The notes under the pieces: model-generated | Database searches by the model: none | What the model was told of the DNA's origin: nothing | The model's input: only the letters and a program-made list of their open reading frames with translations | Shown: one piece after another, positions 27,231 to 35,550 of the stretch | Layout of the letters: each line of letters opens with the position of its first letter | Position numbering within the stretch: the stretch's first letter is position 1 | Translations under genes and position numbers: made by a program | Source of the DNA: Thecamonas trahens ATCC 50062 | Lineage: Eukaryota; Apusozoa; Apusomonadida; Apusomonadidae | Assembly: GCF_000142905.1 (NCBI RefSeq) | Contig: NW_013657642.1 | Coordinates: forward strand, 248,854 to 312,853 | DNA length: 64,000 nucleotides | Direction of reading: 5' to 3'

Positions 27231-28625
27231 ATGAAGGCGTTCAAGAAGTGGCAACGCAACCGCAAGTTCCGCTCAGCTGGACCCGGACGGCGACTTGACG
27301 AGAGTCCGTCCGAGCGCGCGGAAGCCGGGAGTACCCGGACAGCGGGCAACTCATCGTCAACATCATCGTCATCGTCTGTTGCTGCTGCTGCCGGTGCTGG
27401 TGCTGGTGCTGGTGCTGGTGCTGGTGCTGGTGCTGCTCCACCTTCGTTATCGTCGGCTGCTGCTGCTGCATTGGCTCGTGTGGCCGGTCCGAGCGGTACG
27501 GGCAAGGCATCATCGTCATCGTCGCCATCGTCAACTGTGCCATCAAACTCGTTGGCTGATCGGAGACGGGCGGCGCGGGCGGCTGTGGCGAGTGAGGCCT
27601 GCCCGGTGTGTGGAGCATCAGTACTGGTGGTGGATCTGCCGGCGCATGTTGTGGCTTGCCGTGCAAAGGCGGCAAAGGCAGCGGCAAAGGCTCAGGAGGA
27701 GCGGATCGGTCTGGCGTACACCTGCCCTGTCTGCACCCTTGTCACGCCCAAGGCTGCTGCCATGACCCATCTCCGCGAGTGCTGTCTCGCCAAGCTCGCG
27801 GTCGATCCGGAGGACTTTGAGGCGTCGGCAACGCTAGTCCTCACTGCCCCGCGGGACGTCCGCGATCCATGCGTGGCTACCATGCTCAAGTACATGGACA
27901 ACATCCTTGCCCATCCGGACGATCCCAAGTATCGCCGGATCAAGACGTCCAACAAAGTCTTCTCCACCCGGATTGCTCCAGTCTCGGGTGCGCTGGCCTT
28001 CTTTGCCGCCATCGGCTTTGTGGAGCAGCCGCCCAAGCCTGACGACAAGGACCAGTCGGCCACGTACCTTGTGCTCGAGGATGGCTTCCCTCTTGAGGCG
28101 CTCGAGTACCTCCGGGTCGGCCTCGACTCGCGCTCGCTTAAGCTCACACCCAAGCTCGACCGCTCGCTGACAATCATTGCGCCGCTCCCAGATGCAGTGG
28201 CTGGCGAGGAGGATGGCACGTTCTTTGAGCGTTCAGCGCAGGAGCTGCGGGCCGAGGCTGCTGCCCGGCGTGCGGCACTCGATCGGGCCCGTGAGGTCCG
28301 TGCCCGCTCGTCGGCGCCCAGCGACTCGCCGCGGGTTGCGTATCAGTTTTGTGCCGTCCGCTTTGCCATCGGCGCTTCGCGGACGCTAGTGCAGGGCAAC
28401 TTTAGTGTCCATGAGCCGGCGTCGGCTCTCTTTGAGTTTGCGGCCTCGCTCCTTGCCAGTCCGGTGCCGTTTGGCATTCGGTTGCCGTCGTCGCGGGTCG
28501 TGGCGCTTGATGCTGTTGTTGACTTGTCGATTGCCGATCTCGATCTCGGTCCTGCGGTCTTGCTTGTAGTCATCGCTAGTGAGGCGAGCGATGAGCTTGC
28601 TTTCCGCTCGGACCTCGGTGTCTAG
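27231..28625 (+). CDS. PUB and UBX domain protein (UBXN6-like) with paired zinc-finger motifs
   Basis: A single exon encodes 464 residues. A basic start (MKAFKKWQRNRKF) resembles the UBXN6 N-terminus. A Ser and Gly-Ala low-complexity stretch comes from a GGTGCT repeat. Two CPVC-type motifs (CPVCGASVLVVDLPAHVVAC and CPVCTLVTPKAAAMTHLREC) look like UBZ/C2H2 fingers. A PUB domain follows at about 205-290 (TMLKYMDNILAHPDDPKYRR, GALAFFAAIGF), and a UBX fold ends the protein (about 370-455). PUB and UBX domains both bind the AAA ATPase p97/VCP, so this is probably a p97 adaptor in ubiquitin-dependent sorting or degradation. The fingers are not part of human UBXN6. The stop TAG shares a CTAG with the convergent RsmH gene. 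Confidence 0.78.
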   Translation: MKAFKKWQRNRKFRSAGPGRRLDESPSERAEAGSTRTAGNSSSTSSSSSVAAAAGAGAGAGAGAGAGAAPPSLSSAAAAALARVAGPSGTGKASSSSSPSSTVPSNSLADRRRAARAAVASEACPVCGASVLVVDLPAHVVACRAKAAKAAAKAQEERIGLAYTCPVCTLVTPKAAAMTHLRECCLAKLAVDPEDFEASATLVLTAPRDVRDPCVATMLKYMDNILAHPDDPKYRRIKTSNKVFSTRIAPVSGALAFFAAIGFVEQPPKPDDKDQSATYLVLEDGFPLEALEYLRVGLDSRSLKLTPKLDRSLTIIAPLPDAVAGEEDGTFFERSAQELRAEAAARRAALDRAREVRARSSAPSDSPRVAYQFCAVRFAIGASRTLVQGNFSVHEPASALFEFAASLLASPVPFGIRLPSSRVVALDAVVDLSIADLDLGPAVLLVVIASEASDELAFRSDLGV

Positions 28626-29827
28626 TTGCTGCGGTCACGGATGCCAACCCGGAGGCGGGCCGACCGGGCGCGTGGGTTGGTGGCGGCCTCGGCGCGCGGA
28701 GCTGTGATTGACTTGGCGCCGGGAGTTGGCCCACCAAACGAGTGCTTGTGCGGTGGCGTTGCGCTTCGCGACGACCGCAAGAACCGCTTGACCACGCCGT
28801 CCTCGCCCGAGTGGTAGCTGACGACGACTAGGGCGCCGCCGTCGGCGAGGACGTCTCGGGCGCCGGCGAGTCCGGCGCGGAGCTCGTCCATTTCGTGGTT
28901 GACCGCCATGCGGAGGGCCTGAAAGACCAGTGTTGCCGGATGGTGGTCTCGCTTGCGACGCGCCTTGCTGCCCTTGATTCGGGCTACCAAGCTTGCCAGC
29001 TCCTGTGTGGTGGTCGGGGCGGCGCCGGCTTCGCGTGCGGCGACCAGGGCTTGGGCGATGCGTGCGGCGAGTCGCGGGCGTTCTCCGCCAAGATCGGTAA
29101 ACAAGGCACTGAGTTCGAGCTCTGGCATGCGAGCGACAAGATCAGCAGCCGTCTCTCCGCCAGCTTGCGGGCTCATCCGCATGTCCAGCGGACCGTCATG
29201 TGTGGGGCGAAAGGAGAAGCCGCGGGCCGGATCGTCGAGCGCAGCCGAGTTGAGGCCAAGATCAAAGACGACAGCCGCCACAGGGGCGGACAGCTCGAGC
29301 GAAGTGATGGTAGAAAAGGGCGCGCAGGCAAAGGCAAGTCGCTCCGGATGTCTCTCGGCGAGTGGCGCCGCATGGATCTCCATCGATGCGTCGCGGTCGA
29401 TGCCAAGCACTTTGGTCTCCTCTCCGGTCGCCGCCAGCAAGCCGCGGGTGTAGCCGCCACAGCCAAAGGTGGCGTCAACAACCATAGAGCGCGGACCGAC
29501 TCGAGCCACAGCGTCCACCACTGCTTGAAGAACAGGCTCGACGAGGACCGGCTCATGTCCGCGTTCGCTGGCTCCGGCCAATGCCGCCGCCGTCGCCGAT
29601 GCAATTCCACTCTGTCGCGCCGTCGGGACGGTCGCTATGCCTCTACCCGCACTGCTGCTGATGGGCCTGGCGGGTCTACTGAAGGCAGTCTGCGCCATAC
29701 ATGTCATGTTGAATGTGGCCTTGGGCCTTGTGCCAGCAATTCTCATCATCGGCATGCTTATCATCGACATCGTGCTTGCTACGCGAGCTGGTGCTGCTCC
29801 TCCGCGGAGGAATACCGCGGCGAGCAT
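28622..29827 (-). CDS. METTL15: Mitochondrial rRNA small subunit (cytosine-N4)-methyltransferase, RsmH/METTL15
   Basis: The protein has 401 residues. The first 90 or so are a Met-, Ala- and Arg-rich presequence with few acids, so import into mitochondria is likely; several in-frame Met codons leave the exact start open. The RsmH/MraW family is clear: HEPVLVEPVLQAV, motif I VVDATFGCGGYTRGLL, VLGIDRDA, VVFDLGLNSAALDDPARGFS, GPLDMRMS, ALRMAVNHEMDEL and YHSGEDGVVKRF. The enzyme methylates N4 of a cytosine in the decoding centre of small-subunit rRNA (12S in mitochondria) using SAM. It is convergent with the UBX gene and shares its stop tetranucleotide. Confidence 0.88.
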   Translation of the reverse strand: MLAAVFLRGGAAPARVASTMSMISMPMMRIAGTRPKATFNMTCMAQTAFSRPARPISSSAGRGIATVPTARQSGIASATAAALAGASERGHEPVLVEPVLQAVVDAVARVGPRSMVVDATFGCGGYTRGLLAATGEETKVLGIDRDASMEIHAAPLAERHPERLAFACAPFSTITSLELSAPVAAVVFDLGLNSAALDDPARGFSFRPTHDGPLDMRMSPQAGGETAADLVARMPELELSALFTDLGGERPRLAARIAQALVAAREAGAAPTTTQELASLVARIKGSKARRKRDHHPATLVFQALRMAVNHEMDELRAGLAGARDVLADGGALVVVSYHSGEDGVVKRFLRSSRSATPPHKHSFGGPTPGAKSITAPRAEAATNPRARSARLRVGIRDRSN

Positions 29828-29949
29828 CGACCTGCAGTCGGGATGGGCTGAGAGAGATGGCCAATGCTGCGAGCGTAGATCGGATGAGAGGACGAGGGGC
29901 GGGGACTGCTCAACAGCGGGGGCACCAGGCCGAGGACTGTGGCTACAGA

Positions 29950-30014
29950 TAGGGATTGGGAGGGAGGGGGGGGGAGGGAGGGGAGGGAGGGAGGGGGGGG
30001 AGGGAGGGAGGGGG
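29950..30014. repeat. GGGA-rich microsatellite
   Basis: A purine-only tract of GGGA/GGGGGGA units on the plus strand lies just beyond the beta'-COP stop codon (3' side) and upstream of METTL15. With many G runs of three or more it could form G-quadruplexes. Confidence 0.85.
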
Positions 30015-30029
30015 TGATGGCTCGATTAA

Positions 30030-33000
30030 TCATTCCCAGTCGTCGAGGCCAGCGTCGTCGTCATCCTCGACACCCCACTCGAGCGCCTCGGCGGCAGCAG
30101 CCTCATCGACGTCACCCAGTGCGTCCTCAAAGTCGACGGCATCAGCATCGGGTTCGGCGATGGGCTCGGCGACGGGCTCGGCCACCGGCTCGGCGACGGG
30201 CTCGGCGACGGGTTCGGCGACGGGCTCAGCAGCGACGGGCTCGGCGACGGGTTCGGCGACGGGCTCGGCGACGGGCTCAGCGATGACCGGCTCGGGAACT
30301 GGCTCGAGCTCGGCAACCGGCTCGGGCTCGGCAGCCGGCTCGGGCTCGGCAACCGGCTCGGGCTCGGCAACCGGCTCGGGCTCGGCAACCGGCTCGGGAA
30401 TAGAGGCAGCAGGGCCGTCAAAGGCGCCCTGGCGGGCCTCGGCGACAATGTCACGGGCCAGTTCCGCAATGCGCTCGGTGTAGGCGATGGAGGGGGAGGA
30501 GGCCGCGGCGTTGGCAGCGAACCAGGCCTCGGCCTTGAGGGCATGGCGGATGTCGGGGAAGAGGTTCTCGTACTCCATGGGGTCGGCGAGGGCCTTTGCG
30601 GCGTTCTCGTTGACCTTGGCCAGGTCCTCGCGCCAGGTGTCGACGATGGCGGAGACACGCGAGGGGCGGTAGGTGCGGGCCATAAAGGCGGCCTCAGACG
30701 GGCGGCCGGTGTCGAGGAGCATGTCGATGCAGCCGTCGACGTCACCGGTGAGGAGCATGGCAGCAAAGGCAATGTTGTGCTGCTCGGCGTCCTTGGCGGT
30801 CGCAGCAAGCTTGGTCATGCCCGCGGCGTCACCGGTCGAGGTGTAGAGGAGGAGGAGGCCGGTGAGGTTGCCGGCACGCTCCATGCACTCCTGAGCCATG
30901 TCAAACTTCCACGACTTGAGCGAGAGGTCGGCCAGCTGGCGCCACTTGAGTTCTGTCTCGTCCTCGAGGGCGATGATGCGGGCCTCGTCGAGGCGGCCGA
31001 GCGAGACGGCAAGGTCAAACTTGTGCTCCGGATCCTGCGAGACGGCGAGGGCCAGCTCGACGTGGCCCTGCGACTCGAGGAAGCGGGCAATGCGGTTGTG
31101 GTACTCGTCCGGGATGGCCGGAAGGAGCTCGGCAGCAATTTCCAGCTCACCCTGGAGAACGGCGGTCTGGTACTCGAGGACCGACTGGTTGAGGACGTAA
31201 GAAACAACCTTGACCGACTTGTCCATGAGGTAGAGGCGGTTGTCCTTGGCAAGGTAGCCGAGCAGGTACATGGCCTTGTCGAGGTGGGCAAGGGTGACGA
31301 CTTCGGTGCCGACGCAGTAGTTGAGGCGGTTGAGCGAGTTAGTGTAGATGAAGCAGTCACCGACCCACACGCCCGACGTCACCTTTTCGGCCGAGTCAAA
31401 GACGACGTCAAAGGCGCCTTCGACGCCCTCGACCGGGTGGGCCGAGCCGGCGGCGGCGGCAGCGGCAACGGCGTCGGCGTTGTAGTGGAGGACAAAAAAG
31501 GCGTCGTCGGTGGCGAGCGTCACGTACTCGCCAGACTCGGACCACTCGACAAGAGTCGGGACGGTGTCAATCTTGCGGATGACACCGCCGGTGGCCCAGT
31601 CCATGAAGAACACGGCGCCCGAGGTGATGAGGGCAATGAGGTGGCCGCCAAAGGTCTTGGAGACGGAGAAGTCGGTCTTGAAGTTCAGGCGCTCCTTAAA
31701 GTTCTTGAAGATCTTGATGGACGACGAGGTCTCGCGGATGGCATACTCGGTGGAGTCGGTGGACCACACAAACTCGAGGGCCGAGCCAAACTCCTTGTTC
31801 CGCCACGCGCGGGCGGTGTAGATGATGTACTCGCCGTCGCCGCAGACCGAGACAAAGCGCCCATTGGGCGAGTGCTCCAGAGCGTGCGGGTAGACTTCGC
31901 AAGTACCAAGGTCGCGCGACGGGAGTGGCAGCATGTCGCCATCCTCCACGCTCTCGGCCACGCCCTTGACCGACAGGCCGTACACCTCCTTGTTGTGATT
32001 GGCGACGACAATCTTGCCGGTTCCGTCCATGGAGACGGCAGGCTCCTCGCGGCCGAGCGAGATCATGGTGGTGCCCTCGTCAAAGCCAAAGGCAATCTTG
32101 TTCGACGACGGGTCGCACTGGATCGACCACACCCGGCCGAGGCCGTAGTTGATGGTGTTCTCGAGGCGGTACGTCGACGAGTGCCACATGCGGATGGTAC
32201 CGTCCTCCGAGCCGGTGAGGATGAGCGGGAGGGTCGGGTGGAAGGCGACGGCCGGCACGTTGTGCGAGTGGCCGGTCAGCGTCTGCACGCACGTCTTGGT
32301 CTGGTAGTCCCACACCTTGACGGTCTTGTCATCGGCGCCAGTGATCAGGTACGGCTTCTCACCGCCCGCAAAGTAGTCGACACTGTTGAGACCCTTGGTG
32401 TGGCCCGAGAGTGTAAAGTTGCACTGCGGCGAGTTGAGGTTCCACACTTTGACTGTGCGATCCATCGAGGCCGACGCAAAGGTGTTGCTGTCCTTGGGGT
32501 TGAACTTGACGTCCATGACGTAGTGTGCATGGCCTTCAAACACCATCGTGCACTCCCAGTCCTTCTCCCAGTTCCACATCTTGATGAGCATGTCATCCGA
32601 CGAAGACAGCACCAGCGGGAGCGTCGGGTGAACTGCGAGGCCGCGGATAAAGTCGGCGTGCGCAGCCTCGAGCGTCGCCACACGCGCGTGCGTATTGTAG
32701 TTGAACACCACCAGCCGCAGGTCGTCTGCAGACGCCACCACAAGGTTCTCCCGCGCAATGAACCGCGCCGTCCGGCATGGAAGCTCCGAGATCTCAAACG
32801 TCTTGACCAGCTTCTACTCGTTCCACCCAGGACCAGCAGATAAGACCAGCGTCGACCAGCAGTCGGCCGGGCCCAGCGCAGCGTAGACCAGCAGTCGACC
32901 GGCCCCCAGCGCAGCGTCGACCAGCACAGCACAGTGGCCAACCCAGCACAGTGGCCAGAGCCCAGCAGCAGCATGAGCAGTAGCACCAGCAGAGTCGCCA

Positions 33001-33483
33001 ACCCAGCAGCAGCGCAGCGCCAGCCCCAAGCCCAGGCCGAGTCGGTTCGCAGTTCTCCCATGACTGTGAGTAGACACCAAAGACCTTGCCCTTCCCCCCT
33101 TCCCCCCCCCCCCCCTCCCCCCCCCCTTTCCCCCTTCCACCACCCCATACCATCACCCCACTTCCTTCTCTACCCATGTGCGTGGGTGTGTGTGGTTGGG
33201 GGTGCGTGGTGGCATAGGAGGGGCGGAGAACGGGTAGGGCTGGACGGGCAAAAATGGACAGAGGCTTCGGCTGGCGATGGAGGGGCTGGCAAGAGGGGGG
33301 GCCACGTCAGAGAGAAGGTGGAGGTATGGATGGAGAACATACGTTTGTGGTATAGTCCCAGACATAGAGATTTCCAGAGTACAGAGCGCATAGAACCCAT
33401 GGGTTGGTAGGGTGCACATCCACGCACTTGACCCGGTCCGACCGGGCCAGAAGGATCCGGTTCACGTCCAGCTTGAGCGACAT
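30030..33483 (-). CDS. COPB2: Coatomer subunit beta' (beta'-COP), two exons
   Basis: Exon 1 is 33483-33343 (47 codons, [20 protein letters not shown]). The intron is 33342-32814 (GTATGT to GAGTAG, phase 0). Exon 2 is 32813-30030. The spliced product has 974 residues; human beta'-COP has 906. The junction reads WDYTTN-KLVKTFE, matching the family in length. WD40 blades of the first propeller include [40 protein letters not shown] and [16 protein letters not shown] second propeller and an alpha-solenoid follow. This subunit of the COPI coat binds dilysine cargo signals for Golgi-to-ER return. The C-terminal part is unusual: about 90 residues of EPVAEP-type repeats, then an acidic end closing in LDDWE. 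Confidence 0.93.
32849..32960. repeat. Degenerate 32-33 bp tandem repeat in the beta'-COP intron
   Basis: Units starting GCGTCGACCAGCAG at 32849, GCGTAGACCAGCAG at 32881 and GCGTCGACCAGCAC at 32914 repeat with a 32-33 base period. Smaller CCCAGCACAGTGGCC copies follow. All lie within the 529-base intron, which also has long C tracts near 33095-33130. Confidence 0.75.
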
Positions 33484-33784
33484 GGGCAAACTGACCGGGT
33501 GCGGGGCGACAAGTGGCCGTCCGTCGCAGCGCTTGCTGCCACCTGCCCCCGGCCGTTGGCTTAGCCGCCACAATTAATAATGCTGGCGAACAATGAAGTT
33601 TTCGTTGCCTCCAAACGGCGGTCACCTCATTGCCACCTCCCGCCACCACGTCACAACAGCATCAGGACCAGCATCAGAAACCCGTCATCTGCAACTAAGG
33701 AACCCGCCATCTGCAACTTGGGAATCAGCAGTCATTCAGTGTTTGGGGGTGATAACAGGGGGGGGAGGGGAGAGTTCTGTTGAT
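33484..33784. other. Intergenic, beta'-COP upstream region
   Basis: This 301-base stretch between two minus-strand genes must hold the beta'-COP promoter and the 3' end of the Lys-rich protein gene. I see no further gene or repeat in it. Confidence 0.5.
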
Positions 33785-34645
33785 TTACTTGGACTTGGAC
33801 TTCTTCTTGGTCGATGACGACTTCTTCGACTTCTTCTTGGTCGATGATGTCTTCTTGCCCTTCTTCGACTTGTCCTTTTTGGCCGACTTGTCCTTCTTGG
33901 CCGACTTGTCCTTCTTGGCCGACTTGTTCTTCTTGGCCGACTTGGCCTTCTTCTTCTTGGACTTTTCGGCGATGACGGCCGACCTGCTGATGGCGCGATC
34001 CATGTCGCGGAGGTGAGCAAGAACAGATGATGTGGAGACCTCCTCTCCACGCACTGCCCTCAGATTCTTCCTAACTCGGCGAAACTCGGGATGGGATTTC
34101 ACGTACCTGGTGGAGGACCCGCTCCCATCCGTGTCGGCAAATTCGAGGACGCTCGAGTCCGACTCGGAGAGGTCAGAGTAAGCAAAGGTGAACTCGGGAA
34201 TCTTGCGGGTCCGCTTGGTGATCGGGCCCTTGCGGTACGAGACCGGCAGTGCGTCGACCCTGCGCCGCAGCTCACGGACACGCTCGACCTTTGATGCGTG
34301 CGATTGCTCGACCCACCCGGGCCCGGCCGCCGCGCTGGCCATCGTCGACTGGAGACCAGCGAGGCCATCGTCAAAGAATCGCCCCGCCCCGACCTCGCCC
34401 ATGCTCATCCCCATATCCACTCCTCCACCGTACCCACCGCCGCCCATCAGCCCCTGCCCGTAGCCCCACCCTCCACCGCCAGCTCTCCCTGCATATCGCG
34501 CCGGCATACCAAAGCCTGGCGGCGGGCCGACCTCAGCCTCTCCCGGATACCCAACATACGCAGCCCCTGCAGCGCCATGTCCATACCCATGCCCATACCC
34601 AGTACGACCACTTCCATACCCTCCCCGTCCGTACTGTCCCCACAT
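33785..34645 (-). CDS. Gly/Tyr-rich protein with Lys/Ser repeat tail
   Basis: The protein has 286 residues. Residues 1-90 are Gly/Tyr-rich with GYGHGYGHG-like repeats, resembling prion-like or RNA-binding low-complexity regions. The middle (about 110-225) is charged and ordered-looking, with VERVRELRRRVDALP, KGPITKRTRKIPEFTFAYSD and SHPEFRRVRKNLRAV. The last 55 residues are almost only Lys and Ser, with tandem SAKKDK units and KKKSKK blocks, as in histone H1-like or nucleolar tails. DNA or RNA binding is likely from composition, and no named family is recognised. The start Met at 34645 is the first in the frame, though an upstream exon cannot be ruled out. Confidence 0.65.
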   Translation of the reverse strand: MWGQYGRGGYGSGRTGYGHGYGHGAAGAAYVGYPGEAEVGPPPGFGMPARYAGRAGGGGWGYGQGLMGGGGYGGGVDMGMSMGEVGAGRFFDDGLAGLQSTMASAAAGPGWVEQSHASKVERVRELRRRVDALPVSYRKGPITKRTRKIPEFTFAYSDLSESDSSVLEFADTDGSGSSTRYVKSHPEFRRVRKNLRAVRGEEVSTSSVLAHLRDMDRAISRSAVIAEKSKKKKAKSAKKNKSAKKDKSAKKDKSAKKDKSKKGKKTSSTKKKSKKSSSTKKKSKSK

Positions 34646-35547
34646 CCATGCCCATACCCCCAGTCACCTTGTCAGCCCAACGGTCGCCTGTCGCCCACCT
34701 CCCCACCCCCCACCCCCACAAGTCGCCCCTCTCCCTCCACCTCCTTCTCTCCGCCACCACCGTCACGTACCGACGCCATCACCTGAGGATCTCCAGCAGG
34801 AAGACCACCCTGGTACACCCCGTCACCGTATAGAGGCCTACACTCATTCACCCACCACCAATACCCGCCCCACCCATCCGTCCGCGTCCCCGTTGCCCGC
34901 CCCGCACCCAGCCGGCCAGCAACCCGTCACTCCCTTCCTCCGTGAGTCCCAGCTCTTCCCTCTCCCCCCCCCCCCCCCTCCCATACAATACACACTCGTA
35001 CATATAGGTAAGCTTTCTGTGAGTGGAGTGCTGGTCGTTGTCGTCGTTGCAGTCGCACTGGTCGCGGTCGCAGTCGCAGTCGCACTGGGCTTTGTCGTCA
35101 CACAGCCAACTGGCACACTGACCGACACCTGCCTACCTCACAAGTGGCATCCATCGGCATCTTCCCACGACCACAATCATCGCCGCAATCGCCATCACCA
35201 TCACAACCACGAATACAATTAAGACAATGATCCCTCACGGGCAAGCAACGTCATTCCCTTGCTCATGACACGTTGTCAGGCAGTATCACCTTCTCAGCCG
35301 TCTAGACTCCGCTGCCTGGCCAACGGACCGATCGATCACGATCTTGATCGCGATCGAAACCACAAACAATCATGAACAACACCGCATTTGCCATAGCGAT
35401 GACGATGTCATTCTCTCTCTGGCAAGCAAGCTACCACAGCTCTTGCTCATCCCTTAGCAAGCCTCCCAGCCGTGTGGACGCAGCCCGACCGATTAACCGA
35501 GCAACCGATCGATCACGATCTCGATCACGATCGCGATCACGATCGCG
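34646..35547. other. Intergenic region with an intron-like segment and degenerate duplication
   Basis: No complete gene is supported. At 34941 a GTGAGT and at about 35007 a TATAG acceptor bound an intron-like, C-rich stretch. The sequence after it, up to a TAA at 35221-35223, stays open in one frame and would encode a Val/Ala membrane helix followed by a His-rich tail. No ATG-bearing first exon was found for it. The right half carries a degenerate duplication with GATC-rich parts. Confidence 0.4.
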
Positions 35548-35550
35548 ATG
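35240..35550. repeat. Degenerate ~180-bp direct duplication with GATC-rich palindromes
   Basis: Matching anchors recur in order. GGCAAGCAA is at 35240 and 35421; CTTGCTCAT follows each; CAGCCGT is at 35295 and 35467; CCGATCGATCACGATC is at 35328 and 35505. Spacing is 172-183 bases. The second GATC block is longer, with several TCGCGATC/GATCACGATC units, and runs into the start codon of the next gene. Confidence 0.65.

Noticed and set aside
30543..32843. A 766-codon open frame on the plus strand antisense to beta'-COP
   Set aside because: It mirrors a well-supported gene, has no recognisable domain and is rich in Arg, Val, Gly and His as expected for the reverse of GC-rich codons.
33307..33573. 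An 88-codon minus-strand frame as a separate small gene
   Set aside because: It is the first exon of beta'-COP read through into the intron; the GTATGT donor joins it to the main exon.
34893..35222. A 109-codon frame starting with TTG
   Set aside because: It lacks an ATG and crosses an intron-like C-rich segment, so it was kept only as a possible second exon, not as a gene.
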